This document shows, piece by piece, positions 17,725 through 25,400 of a DNA stretch of 49,940 nucleotides. Position 1 is the first letter of the stretch, and each line of letters starts with the position of its first letter. Origin of the DNA: an uncultured Coriobacteriaceae bacterium. Lineage in GTDB: Bacteria; Actinomycetota; Coriobacteriia; Coriobacteriales; Eggerthellaceae. The stretch is taken from NCBI GenBank assembly GCA_902779135.1, contig CACZAR010000003.1, positions 1-49,940 on the forward strand, read 5' to 3'. The notes beneath the pieces were generated by a model. It was not told where the DNA came from, made no database searches, and saw only the letters and a list, made by a program, of their open reading frames with translations. A program made the position numbers and the translations under genes.

Positions 17725-18727
17725 GTTTCACCACTTCCTCTGCAAGATTCCTGTACGCTATTGCACCTTTTCCTGTAGGGTCATACTGAATGATGGGAAT
17801 ACCATAGCTTGGAGCTTCTGAAAGCTTTACAGTACGCGGGATAATCGTCTCGAAAACCTGACGCCCGAAGTAGTTTCTTACCTCTGCCGCGACTTGTCGC
17901 GAAAGGGTAGTGCGGCCATCGTACATAGTCAGCAAAATGCCATAGATATCGAGTGTTGGATTGAGGCGTGTTTTGACACGTTTCATCGATTCAAGAAGTT
18001 TTGTCACACCCTCCAATGCATAGAACTCAGTTTGGATTGGGATGATCAACTTGTCTGCAGCTACAAGAGAATTAACCGTGAGCAAACCGAGTGATGGGGG
18101 GCAGTCGATGAAGATGTAATCGTACTTTCCCTTCATCACACCAACAGCATCTTTCAATCTGTTCTCTCGAGCCATTTCGGAAACAAGTTCCACTTCGGCA
18201 CCAGCGAGATTGATGGTTGCAGGAACGAGGTCGACTCCCTCACATACATCCGGAACAATAACTTCTTCAATGGATACATCATTGAGCAAGACGTCGTAGA
18301 TGCATTTTTGCAATTGCGACTTCTCGATACCGAATCCACTCGTGGTGTTACCTTGTGGATCGAGATCGACGAGAAGCACTTGCTTTCCTAGCTCGCCAAG
18401 AGCAGCTGAGAGATTGATAGCTGTCGTTGATTTTCCAACGCCACCTTTTTGATTGATGATTGCAATGATCTTCGTTGCTCCCACAACATGGGTGAGAGGC
18501 TTCTTGTCTTTATAGGTGCGAAGAGGAGCGGGCTCATGCTTTTCCTGGCTCACTTCTACTTCACGTTCAATCACTTCAGCATCTTCGATGTCGAAGAAAT
18601 CATCAGAAGCTTCATCTTTCTTTTCTTCGATTTCTTCTTCTGGCTGCTCGATTTCTTCCTTCTTTTCTTCAACTTTAGGTGGTTGTGCAGCCTTTTTGTC
18701 TCTTCTGAAACTATCCAGGAAACCCAC
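17717..18727 (-). CDS. parA: Chromosome partitioning ATPase ParA/Soj, with acidic N-terminal extension
   Basis: 336 residues if started at the GTG at 18727, chosen because AAGGAGG lies four bases before it and the protein then begins MGFLDSFRR; an ATG at 18745 has no ribosome binding site. Deviant Walker A ATPase: NQKGGVGKST (about 92-101), DLDPQGN, FIDCPPSLGLLTVNSL and the conserved Arg/Lys DNA-binding C-terminal region. The roughly 85 residues before the ATPase domain are unusual: Glu/Lys-rich, strongly acidic, likely unstructured. Normal Soj proteins are about 250-280 residues. First gene after parS site 2 and rsmG; parB overlaps its end. Confidence 0.96.
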   Translation of the reverse strand: MGFLDSFRRDKKAAQPPKVEEKKEEIEQPEEEIEEKKDEASDDFFDIEDAEVIEREVEVSQEKHEPAPLRTYKDKKPLTHVVGATKIIAIINQKGGVGKSTTAINLSAALGELGKQVLLVDLDPQGNTTSGFGIEKSQLQKCIYDVLLNDVSIEEVIVPDVCEGVDLVPATINLAGAEVELVSEMARENRLKDAVGVMKGKYDYIFIDCPPSLGLLTVNSLVAADKLIIPIQTEFYALEGVTKLLESMKRVKTRLNPTLDIYGILLTMYDGRTTLSRQVAAEVRNYFGRQVFETIIPRTVKLSEAPSYGIPIIQYDPTGKGAIAYRNLAEEVVKRG

Positions 18728-18770
18728 GACGCCTCCTTCTGCCATCTGTATGTCGCGCTATCTAACAAGA

Positions 18771-18786
18771 TGTTTCACGTGAAACA
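18771..18786. other. parS: parS site 2
   Basis: Perfect TGTTTCACGTGAAACA between rsmG and parA, 44 bp upstream of the parA GTG; ParB bound here could also affect parA transcription. Confidence 0.95.
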
Positions 18787-18831
18787 TCTCTTGTACCAAT
18801 ATATAAAGCTCCAGTTAAACTACGTTTTTTG

Positions 18832-19509
18832 TTATAGAGGTTTCTTTTGCGCCATACCTTCTTGGCGGGGTAGCTTCGTTTTTGGTTCGTTTATTTTCTT
18901 GAACGTGATTATACGCCTTGTTGTTTCGTTGTCACTTAGTTTTAGCGTTCTATCTGAATTAATCGTCATTCCAACTAATTCTTCAATTCTCTTTGCATTC
19001 GAGATCTCTTCATCATCAACTTGCGCTTTGTAGCAAATTAAAATCCCACCCTTTTTAAGTAGTGGACTAGCAAGCTCCATCAACACGGAGAGCTTCGATA
19101 AAGCCCGCGCGGTCAAAGCTACATATCGCTTTGACCGCGTTTTTGCTAGGAGCTCAGCTCTACCAGCAAAGGTGGATACTTGTCCTACCAAACCAAGTTC
19201 TTCAATGAAGTGGTCGAGTACCAACGTTTTCTTCAAACGCGCATCTATAAGAGTGGTTTCTCGTCCGGAAGCAATTGCCAGAGGAATTCCAGGATAACCG
19301 GCTCCTGTACCAAGATCACCATACAAGCCATCAGGAGCCTGGTTGAGTTCATCTAATCCAACAAGTGAATCTTCAACATGTAAGAGCATGCCTTCTTCAA
19401 CGGTATCAATACGAGTTAAGTTCATTGTCTTGTTAGCCTCGATGACAAGATCGAGATGTTTCTTAATCAACTCTTGCTGTTGAGAGGGGAGTGAGTCAAA
19501 CGTAGCCAT
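18832..19509 (-). CDS. rsmG: 16S rRNA (guanine527-N7) methyltransferase RsmG/GidB
   Basis: 225 residues from the ATG at 19509, preceded by AAAGGG; an upstream ATG at 19539 has no site. SAM-dependent methyltransferase. Markers: NLTRIDTVEEGMLLHVEDSL, the SAM loop YGDLGTGAGYPGIPLAI, and LTARALSKLSVLMELASPLLKKGG. The basic tail (PKTKLPRQEGMAQKKPL) matches the usual rsmG end. It leads the rsmG-parA-parB group, 104 bp before parA. Loss-of-function in this gene is a known route to low-level streptomycin resistance in other bacteria. Confidence 0.96.
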   Translation of the reverse strand: MATFDSLPSQQQELIKKHLDLVIEANKTMNLTRIDTVEEGMLLHVEDSLVGLDELNQAPDGLYGDLGTGAGYPGIPLAIASGRETTLIDARLKKTLVLDHFIEELGLVGQVSTFAGRAELLAKTRSKRYVALTARALSKLSVLMELASPLLKKGGILICYKAQVDDEEISNAKRIEELVGMTINSDRTLKLSDNETTRRIITFKKINEPKTKLPRQEGMAQKKPL

Positions 19510-19642
19510 TCGCACCCTTTCTTCTATGCAAAACAGCATACCCGAGACTGGGGAGTATCAGGAGGACCCATTTGAGTTTTTCTCAATCATGCAAGACACG
19601 GTATTTGGGGTAGATGATCAATACATAGAACTATTAGTATCT

Positions 19643-19792
19643 TTTTTTTATTTCCTTTTAACTTGCTAAAGATGAAGCGAATGTCGTAGAAATCGTCTTT
19701 GAAATCCACTTTCAAGCGAAGCGCAGAAAGTTAGTTCAAAGCGATTTCCAGACGAAGCGAAATCTTTAGCAAGTTAAAAGGAAATAAAAAAA
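19643..19792. repeat. Long inverted repeat in the rsmG-khpB intergenic region
   Basis: The 31 bases 19643-19673 are the exact reverse complement of 19762-19792. The arms continue with interrupted pairing (GAAATCG...CTTTGAA) to about 19710/19730, giving a hairpin of about 150 nt. The outer right arm coincides with the U-tract of the khpB terminator. The inside has three GAAGCGA copies. It looks like an inverted duplication or a small non-autonomous element; there is no coding frame. Confidence 0.85.
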
Positions 19793-19812
19793 GAGCCCGC
19801 AATTGCGGGCTC
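19786..19812 (-). terminator. Terminator of the rpmH-rnpA-yidD-yidC-khpB operon
   Basis: On the minus strand GAGCCCGCAATTGCGGGCTC (19793-19812) is followed by seven T, 30 bp after the khpB stop. Confidence 0.92.
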
Positions 19813-19841
19813 TAATACTAAGTAATAGTAGGGAAGTGTTG

Positions 19842-20390
19842 TTACTTCACCGGCACGACAACGACGTGTCTTGCTGTTCCCTCACCTTCGGAAGCCGTAT
19901 CAACACGTGCATCGTCTCTAAGAGCAACATGGATAATGCGGCGCTCGTACGGAGTCATAGGACGAAGCTTCACGCTACGACCCTGCGATGCTGCCTTGTT
20001 GGCAGATGAGCGTGCAAGGGACTCGAGCTTCTGACGTTGACGATTTTTGTAACCCTCGACGTCGATAATGACAGGGAACCTAAATCCAATCTTGCGAACC
20101 GTGATAGCAGAGATGATGAACTGAAGCGCGTCAAGCGTCTTACCATGGCGACCAATCAGAACAGCCAAATCATCGCCAGTGATATCGAGGATGAGTTCTC
20201 CTTCATCACCTTCATATTCGTCGATGGTTACTTCACCGACGTTGAAATACTTGAGAACGTCTTTCAAAGCAGCAATAGCAGTATCGGCAATATTGTCGAG
20301 TTCTTCATCGGTGAGGGCTGTAGGGTCGTCTTCAACGACTTCTACTTCCTCGACCTCTTCCTCAATGAACTCTTCAATTTCCTCAGACAT
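19842..20390 (-). CDS. khpB: RNA-binding protein KhpB/Jag (KH and R3H domains)
   Basis: 182 residues; AAGGAGACGAA precedes the ATG. Single-stranded RNA-binding protein (also called Jag/SpoIIIJ-associated, EloR). The N-terminal 30 residues are strongly acidic (Glu/Val runs) in place of the Jag_N domain seen in Firmicutes. The KH domain (about 45-115) has the loop GRHGKTLDALQ, and the R3H domain (about 120-182) has MTPYERRIIHVAL and ends at VVVPVK. Last gene of the rpmH operon, behind yidC, its usual place. In other Gram-positives it affects cell elongation with KhpA. Confidence 0.93.
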   Translation of the reverse strand: MSEEIEEFIEEEVEEVEVVEDDPTALTDEELDNIADTAIAALKDVLKYFNVGEVTIDEYEGDEGELILDITGDDLAVLIGRHGKTLDALQFIISAITVRKIGFRFPVIIDVEGYKNRQRQKLESLARSSANKAASQGRSVKLRPMTPYERRIIHVALRDDARVDTASEGEGTARHVVVVPVK

Positions 20391-20433
20391 TTCGTCTCCT
20401 TATCTATATAGATAGTCCACCAATATTGAAGCT

Positions 20434-20449
20434 AGTTTCACGTGAAACA
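20434..20449. other. parS: parS site 3 (one mismatch)
   Basis: AGTTTCACGTGAAACA, 15 of 16 bases of the consensus, in the 60-bp gap between yidC and khpB. The inner 14 bp are perfect. Confidence 0.85.
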
Positions 20450-20450
20450 A

Positions 20451-21257
20451 TTAGCGTTTCTTGGTGGGACGCTTCTTCTTGGTCTTGCGCTCGACCTCAA
20501 CCTTGACGGGCTTGATTTCGATCTGAGCGTTTTCTTCAGCAGCAGCCTTGTTCTTGAGGTGACGCATGTACACCTGCTGGGTGATGGTTGCAATAATGCC
20601 GGAAACACCCCAGAACAAAAGAACACCAGCGGGGGAGCTCCAACTAACGAAGAGCATCATGACGCCCATGATGATCGACATCATGTACATCTGATTACGC
20701 TGCTGGCTGTCTTGATTGTCGCGCTGTTGCAGCAACATCGGCAAGAACGTAGCGCCAACGAAGATGATGATGAGGATGCCGTAGGGGACGAATGCCGCAA
20801 TGCCGTTCTCCATAACCTCGGACGGCGTGGCAGTCAGACTCGGGATGATGTTGTAGAACGTAAAAGTTCCCTCATAATCCGGCAGCCAGTCCTGAATGTT
20901 CCTGAGCACCTGGAAGAGTGCGATGAAGATGGGCATCTGGATGAGCATCGGAACGCAACTTGCAAGAGGGTTGAACTTGGCCTCAGCGTAAAGCCTTTGG
21001 GTTTCCTCGTTCATCCTTACCGGATCATCCGAATACTTTGCTTGGATTTCCTTGAGAAGAGGTTGAACCTTCTGCATCTGGAAGCTCGACCTCGTCTGTC
21101 CAAGCATCAAGGGCATGAGCAACAACCTGAACACGATTGTGAACAGGATGATTGCCAAACCCCAGTCCTGGGCAAGGAAGTAGAATTTCTCTACTAACCA
21201 GGCGATAGCCCACAATATCGCCTCCCATACACCATTAATCTGACCAATTTCCGCCAT
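20451..21257 (-). CDS. yidC: Membrane protein insertase YidC (Oxa1 family)
   Basis: 268 residues, with AGGAAGGTAC before the ATG. Inserts membrane proteins alone or with SecYEG. First TM region holds the conserved Arg of the hydrophilic groove (IVFRLLLMPL). Then a cytoplasmic hairpin (MQKVQPLLKEIQAKY...), MLIQMPIFIALFQVLRN, and further helices (YGILIIIFVGATFLPML, MYMMSIIMGVMMLFVSWSSPAGVLLFWGVSG). The tail is Lys/Arg-rich (KTKKKRPTKKR) for ribosome contact. No large periplasmic domain and no lipobox were seen. In the rpmH operon, before khpB. Confidence 0.96.
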   Translation of the reverse strand: MAEIGQINGVWEAILWAIAWLVEKFYFLAQDWGLAIILFTIVFRLLLMPLMLGQTRSSFQMQKVQPLLKEIQAKYSDDPVRMNEETQRLYAEAKFNPLASCVPMLIQMPIFIALFQVLRNIQDWLPDYEGTFTFYNIIPSLTATPSEVMENGIAAFVPYGILIIIFVGATFLPMLLQQRDNQDSQQRNQMYMMSIIMGVMMLFVSWSSPAGVLLFWGVSGIIATITQQVYMRHLKNKAAAEENAQIEIKPVKVEVERKTKKKRPTKKR

Positions 21258-21302
21258 GTACCTTCCTTTCTCTATACCAAAGAAGTCCTGTTACTATCCT
21301 TT

Positions 21303-21539
21303 TCATGGGACTGGATCGTAACCGTGAGGACCTCCCGGACGGCAACGTGCAATGCGCTTGGCTGTCAGTTTGAACGCTTTCCAAAACCCATATTTCTGGA
21401 ATGCTTCGAGCCCATAATGAGAACAAGTTGGCTCGAACCGGCAACAGCCAGCCAGATGAGGGGATATGGCAAATTGATAAAAGCGGATAACCCATATTGC
21501 TATGAGTGAAAGGATGCTCTTTTTGCCATCGGTGTTCAC
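21303..21539 (-). CDS. yidD: Membrane insertion efficiency factor YidD
   Basis: 78 residues starting at a GTG (21539) with GGAG seven bases upstream, 10 bp after rnpA. Family signature: [34 protein letters not shown] and [18 protein letters not shown], here split for quoting; amphipathic N-terminal helix at the membrane face. Assists YidC, encoded 45 bp downstream. Confidence 0.95.
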   Translation of the reverse strand: MNTDGKKSILSLIAIWVIRFYQFAISPHLAGCCRFEPTCSHYGLEAFQKYGFWKAFKLTAKRIARCRPGGPHGYDPVP

Positions 21540-21549
21540 GTATGCTCCG

Positions 21550-21882
21550 TTACTGGAGTATTTTCTCTTTAACCAGCGCTTTTCTTAAATTCGAAAGCAT
21601 CGTCTCGTAATTAGCTTCCGAAACGTTGGAACGGGCGAGGAAAATAACGTCATAACCTGGGAATGGGCCGTTCAGATCTTTGCATAAAGCGCGCATCCGG
21701 CGTTTAGCCCTGTTGCGCCATACCGCATTCCCGAGTTTTTTCCCTGCAATAAAAGCAACACGACCACGAAGGTCGTGCTGTTTCTCGTTCCTCTTGATTA
21801 TCACCATCACGTCTGGCGTTTTAACACGCCTACCCTCTGAAAAGAGGATTGAAATATCAGAGCTGGACTTTATGGTATCCAA
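21550..21882 (-). CDS. rnpA: Ribonuclease P protein component
   Basis: 110 residues beginning at a TTG (21882), eleven bases after the rpmH stop. This start gives [19 protein letters not shown], matching the family's typical start (xxTIKSSxxI); the frame is open further upstream across rpmH, but those starts would overlap L34 entirely. No ribosome binding site is evident, so translation probably depends on coupling to rpmH. RNA-contact motif is [15 protein letters not shown]. The protein cofactor aids the catalytic RNA in maturing tRNA 5' ends. Confidence 0.93.
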   Translation of the reverse strand: MDTIKSSSDISILFSEGRRVKTPDVMVIIKRNEKQHDLRGRVAFIAGKKLGNAVWRNRAKRRMRALCKDLNGPFPGYDVIFLARSNVSEANYETMLSNLRKALVKEKILQ

Positions 21883-21893
21883 CGTTAGAGATG

Positions 21894-22028
21894 CTAGACG
21901 GTAAGGCGCTTGCGACCCTTGGCACGACGACGTGCGAGTACGGCACGGCCGCCCTTGGTCGCCATACGGGCACGGAAACCATGGCACTTTGCGCGCTTGC
22001 GCTTATTCGGTTGGTAGGTGCGCTTCAT
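21894..22028 (-). CDS. rpmH: 50S ribosomal protein L34
   Basis: 44 residues: [20 protein letters not shown] at the start, then [20 protein letters not shown] and a short RLTV tail; full-length L34. AAAGGG lies eight bases before the ATG. First gene of rpmH-rnpA-yidD-yidC-khpB, behind a near-consensus promoter. Confidence 0.98.
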   Translation of the reverse strand: MKRTYQPNKRKRAKCHGFRARMATKGGRAVLARRRAKGRKRLTV

Positions 22029-22068
22029 AGCAAAACCCTTTCAAACTGTGTTTTAGAGCAACCATGAA

Positions 22069-22096
22069 ATTATATATCGGTGAATTCGCCAGTCAA
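22069..22096 (-). promoter_or_regulatory. Promoter of the rpmH operon
   Basis: Minus strand: TTGACT (22096-22091), 16-bp spacer, TATAAT (22074-22069). Near-consensus housekeeping promoter 41 bp upstream of rpmH, fitting strong expression of L34. Confidence 0.88.
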
Positions 22097-22399
22097 CAAA
22101 TAACACACGTGTTCAAAACCTCTATACAACTCTCACCTTGGGTTTTGTCCTGACCACAATAAAATGTGGGGGAGTATGATAAACATACAATCTGTTGTTG
22201 ATTCGGTTATCTTTGAGATCGAAAAACAGCAGGGTAGAGAATGATCTATTTATCTTTTCAATAATTCTTTTATATAAGAAATTAAGAATTGTAGTTGTAA
22301 TAAAGACAGTTGAATTGGGGAATATAAGCAATTTTCCTGTTCAATGACGTATTTTCATTTCTTCGGGATGGTTGAAAACCCTCTTCTTTCTCAACGTGT
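22097..22399. other. AT-rich spacer between rpmH and dnaA
   Basis: About 300 bp, very AT-rich between 22190 and 22330 (TTCAATAATTCTTTTATATAAG...). No convincing gene; a 69-codon minus-strand frame is low-complexity and lacks a ribosome binding site. In many bacteria this neighbourhood holds part of the origin, but only one DnaA box (22472-22480) is nearby. Confidence 0.5.
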
Positions 22400-22428
22400 A
22401 AAAAACTGGGGACAAGTTTGCCCCCAGT
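22400..22428 (-). terminator. Terminator of dnaA
   Basis: Minus strand: ACTGGGG (22428-22422) pairs with CCCCAGT (22411-22405), followed by T-rich sequence. Lies 60 bp after the dnaA stop, separating dnaA from the rpmH operon. Confidence 0.82.
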
Positions 22429-22471
22429 AATTCATAGGTTTTCGAACATTCATCAAACGGTTTCTACACGC

Positions 22472-22480
22472 TTTTCCACA
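22472..22480 (+). other. DnaA box downstream of dnaA
   Basis: TTTTCCACA, fits TTWTNCACA. Isolated copy ten bases beyond the dnaA stop. Confidence 0.6.
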
Positions 22481-22489
22481 GCGGTGGTT

Positions 22490-23977
22490 CTACATTTCCT
22501 TAATCTTTCGCTTGATGTTCTCTATCTCTTCTCTCAGCTCTCTGTTCTCCTTGAGCTTCTCCTCGACGTTGGTGACCGAATACATGATGGTCGTGTGATC
22601 TCTGCCGCCAAAGCTTTTCGCAATGTAGTTGTAGGGGAGGTCGAGCATTTGCCTGGATAGATAAATGGCAATCTGACGTGCGTATACGATCTTTCTTGAT
22701 CTCTTTTGACCAATGAGTTCGGAATGGGGGACATCGTAGTAGAGCTCAACCTGTTTTTGAATATCAGCAATGTTGAGCTTCTTCATCGCACCACCGGAGA
22801 AATGATCCTCAAGAAGGTGTTTCACATCATCGACCGTTAGGGTTTCTGACCCGAAAGCGTTCATGTGATATATGACTTTAGTGACTGCGCTCTTGAGTTC
22901 CCGGATGTTGGAACTCGAGTTTTCAGCAATGTACAGCTCGATTTCCTCTGGAATATCGAAATTAGGCTGATCGCCGGTCATTCGATATTCCTCGACAAAG
23001 CTCTTGATGATTCCAAGCTTCGTTTCCACTTCAGGAGGCTGGATATCAAACGTACCGCCGCTGTTGAACCTGCTCTGATAGCGTTCGTCCATCGTGATGT
23101 TCTTAGGAGCTCGGTCTGCGGAGAGGACAACCTGTTTACCCTCATCGACCATCTTGTTGAAAATTTGGAACACGATGTCGAGTGTCTGCTCTTTACCTTG
23201 AAGGTACTGAATATCGTCGATGAGCAGCACATCTGCTTCTTGATAATAGTCCTTGAAAGTCCGGTAACTCGTCTTCTCCTTGTCATGCGTGACAGTTGCA
23301 TCGACATAACCACTCAGGAAGTCGGCTGAATCAACGTAAACCGTGCGCAGTTCCGGTCTCGTTTCGTTGACATAGTTTTGGATAGCGCGCATAAGGTGGG
23401 TTTTCCCCAAACCTGATTTTCCGTAGATGAAGAGTGGATTGAGAATAGATCGACCCGGCTCCTCTGCTACAGCGACCGACATCGAATATGCCATACGATT
23501 TGATTCGCCGATAACGAAGTTTTCGAACGTCAGCGTGGAGGTGGGGTTGAAGGGTTGGCTAACCTTCGGTTCGCTTTTAATAACCTGTTCATCAAGCTTT
23601 TCGACCGGCTTAGATGCTTGAGGTTGAGCATGATCCTCTTCAGCTACGTCTTGACGTGCCGGTTCGAGTGGCTGCTGAGTGATGGCAGGAGCAGCTGATT
23701 CCCTGTTTGCCTCCTGATTTACGTCCACTTCGATTTCGATCACATAGTCGACACCATGCATTTCCTTGAGCACTTTATGCATGTAATCGACGTAATGGCG
23801 CTCTATCCATGTCTTGATGAAGTCGTTATCTGCAGTGAGAAGCAGGTAATCCTCGCTCATCACTTGCGGCACGATACGTGAAAAGAAGGCGTTCATCTGG
23901 GAAGTGTTGATAGTAGGGTCCTCTTTGATCCGACTGCGGATTTCCGCCCATTCCCTATCGATTTCTTCACTTTTCAT
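22490..23977 (-). CDS. dnaA: Chromosomal replication initiator DnaA
   Basis: 495 residues from the ATG at 23977 (GGAG seven bases upstream); an in-frame TTG four codons earlier overlaps that site. Domain I (1-90), a Gln/Glu-rich linker (about 90-145), AAA+ domain with FIYGKSGLGKT (Walker A, about 184-193), LLIDDIQYLQGKEQT (Walker B) and DRAPKNITMDERYQSRF (sensor I region), then domain IV with GGRDHTTIMYSVTNVEE for DnaA-box recognition. It binds the boxes around 24.0 and 24.9-25.3 kb and melts the origin. Unusual context: it reads away from dnaN, toward rpmH, and another gene lies between it and the origin spacer. Confidence 0.98.
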   Translation of the reverse strand: MKSEEIDREWAEIRSRIKEDPTINTSQMNAFFSRIVPQVMSEDYLLLTADNDFIKTWIERHYVDYMHKVLKEMHGVDYVIEIEVDVNQEANRESAAPAITQQPLEPARQDVAEEDHAQPQASKPVEKLDEQVIKSEPKVSQPFNPTSTLTFENFVIGESNRMAYSMSVAVAEEPGRSILNPLFIYGKSGLGKTHLMRAIQNYVNETRPELRTVYVDSADFLSGYVDATVTHDKEKTSYRTFKDYYQEADVLLIDDIQYLQGKEQTLDIVFQIFNKMVDEGKQVVLSADRAPKNITMDERYQSRFNSGGTFDIQPPEVETKLGIIKSFVEEYRMTGDQPNFDIPEEIELYIAENSSSNIRELKSAVTKVIYHMNAFGSETLTVDDVKHLLEDHFSGGAMKKLNIADIQKQVELYYDVPHSELIGQKRSRKIVYARQIAIYLSRQMLDLPYNYIAKSFGGRDHTTIMYSVTNVEEKLKENRELREEIENIKRKIKEM

Positions 23978-24015
23978 TATGTTCTCCAAGCATGCGTACT
24001 TGAGGTCTTCGCTAA

Positions 24016-24058
24016 TGTGGAAAACCAGTATAACGGAACGAATTAGAAATGTGGAAAA
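24016..24058 (-). promoter_or_regulatory. Two DnaA boxes in the dnaA upstream region
   Basis: TGTGGAAAA at 24016-24024 and 24050-24058 (TTTTCCACA on the minus strand), 34 bp apart. They flank a TTATACT -10-like sequence reading into dnaA, so DnaA very probably represses its own promoter here, as in other bacteria. Confidence 0.75.
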
Positions 24059-24865
24059 CTATAGAGAAGAGACCAACTGTCTTCCCAATTCAGTCAAGAC
24101 ACGCTTTTGACCAGCGGTTTTCTCAACAAGGCCAGCTTCTTCGAGTTTCCTCAACGTGTTGTAGGTCGTCGAATTCGCATTGCCGGTGAGCTCGACTAGA
24201 TCGGTAACCCCCAAAGCACCTTCCGCTGCAATAATGGTGATAAATGTGCGCTCGCGTTCTGAAAGGGGAATTGTTGGCATGATTACAGCAGGTGATTGCT
24301 GATGGCTTTCCTTTGAAGGCTTCTTTTCAAGGCTGATCGTTACAACTGCGCCTGAGACGATGTTGTCCTCGATGACAATCGAACCTTCACGGTCATCGAG
24401 ATAGTCTTTAACAATAGGAAAGCCCGAACCTACACCCCTGATGTAGTCTTTCATCGGCTCAATTGCAGATGAGAAACCGGGTTGCTGAGCTTTTTCCTTT
24501 TCCTGGATGCCAGGGCCTTGATCCGCAAATCGGATGGTGTTTCCATCGTCGAGAATCGAAACGACGATTTCCTTGAACCGCGCATGAATGAAATTTTCGG
24601 AAACTTCCCTGATCAGCGTGTAGGGGATCTTTCCACCTGCCAAACGGGATTGCTCGTAGATCGTCGTAGTCAAATGCTCGATGAACTCGTTTGTAGCCGC
24701 TGGTTCCACTTTCGTGATGCGCGGTGCTGACTTCATGTCGTCATAGAGAGCAACGCGGGCTATCGCGTCGACGAATGAGAAATCGAATTCCTTCTCAGTC
24801 GAGTTAGGGGAATCTTGATATGTCGCGTCATGAGGCATGTATGGAAGTATAAAGCTTCGTTTCAT
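24059..24865 (-). CDS. GHKL ATPase-domain protein with C-terminal winged helix, between dnaA and the origin
   Basis: 268 residues. The first part (about 55-185) is a GHKL/HATPase fold: N-box REVSENFIHA (87-96), G1 box DQGPGI (115-120), G2 loop GVGSGFPIV (144-152) and a closing SGAVVTISLE strand. No histidine-kinase dimer/phospho-acceptor domain, no sensor and no membrane segment were seen. After a linker, residues 202-265 form a MarR/ArsR-like winged helix (LTGNANSTTYNTLRKLEEAGLVEK). The N-box resembles those of anti-sigma kinases (RsbW/SpoIIAB class), so it may bind ATP to switch DNA binding. It sits 81 bp upstream of dnaA, in the same direction, immediately beside oriC. A TTGGCT-N16-TATTTT promoter ends five bases before the ATG, suggesting a leaderless mRNA. 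Function unknown; a replication- or dnaA-linked regulator is inference. Confidence 0.85.
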   Translation of the reverse strand: MKRSFILPYMPHDATYQDSPNSTEKEFDFSFVDAIARVALYDDMKSAPRITKVEPAATNEFIEHLTTTIYEQSRLAGGKIPYTLIREVSENFIHARFKEIVVSILDDGNTIRFADQGPGIQEKEKAQQPGFSSAIEPMKDYIRGVGSGFPIVKDYLDDREGSIVIEDNIVSGAVVTISLEKKPSKESHQQSPAVIMPTIPLSERERTFITIIAAEGALGVTDLVELTGNANSTTYNTLRKLEEAGLVEKTAGQKRVLTELGRQLVSSL

Positions 24866-24870
24866 CTTTC

Positions 24871-24898
24871 AAAATAGTTCAATGAAAGAGAAAGCCAA
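24871..24898 (-). promoter_or_regulatory. Probable leaderless promoter of the ATPase/winged-helix gene
   Basis: Minus strand: TTGGCT (24898-24893), 16 bp, TATTTT (24876-24871), then five bases to the ATG. No ribosome binding site is present. Confidence 0.6.
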
Positions 24899-25360
24899 TT
24901 TGATATGGGGTATTCATAGTTATCCCCAAATTTTTCAAAAAAAGTGGAAAACGATGAAAAATAGTGAATCGATTTATCTGGATAAAGTCAAAAACTGTTG
25001 AAATCCATTATGAACAAAGTTAATGAAACAGTCATTTTCAAACATCGCTCGTCTCTGACAAGGGATTTGTCCCATTTACTCCGATCGAGCAAATTTTTTA
25101 TTTAAATTTTTTCTGAAGCGCTTAAAACCGTTTTGCAAAACCCCAGTTCAGAATTATAAGACTGATATGATAATTAATAAAATCGCAGGTAATCGCAACA
25201 GGTGAATTAAAGAAAGAAAGAACTTGACAAATCCCGTGAAAAAGGGATTTCCACAATGCAAATCAGGTAAAACGGCAGTTATCCACCTTTTCCACTGATT
25301 TCAACCGAACAAAGGTTTTCCCCTTTCAACGTTTTCAAGAAAAATGGAAAAATCGTTTGG
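24899..25360. other. oriC: Putative replication origin oriC
   Basis: Gene-free, AT-rich stretch between leftward and rightward gene blocks, directly before dnaN. DnaA-box-like sites with at most one mismatch: TTATCCCCA 24920-24928, AGTGGAAAA 24943-24951, ATTTCCACA 25247-25255, TTATCCACC 25279-25287 and TTTTCCACT 25288-25296. An almost pure A/T tract at about 25090-25113 (ATTTTTTATTTAAATTTTTT) and another AT-rich run at 25155-25180 are candidates for the unwinding element. TTATC-TG-GATAA (about 24974-24985) is a small palindrome. No perfect TTATCCACA was seen, so box consensus may be relaxed in this species. Confidence 0.75.
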
Positions 25361-25363
25361 CTA

Positions 25364-25369
25364 TATAAT
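25364..25369 (+). promoter_or_regulatory. dnaN -10 box
   Basis: TATAAT within GGCTATATAATGTG, 32 bp before the dnaN ATG. The -35 region is not evident. Confidence 0.65.
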
Positions 25370-25400
25370 GTGAAAACACCGCATTCAAGGAGACGAAACC

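Noticed and set aside
22122..22331. 69-codon minus-strand frame in the rpmH-dnaA gap
   Set aside because: AT-rich low-complexity translation, no ribosome binding site, located in likely origin-associated spacer.
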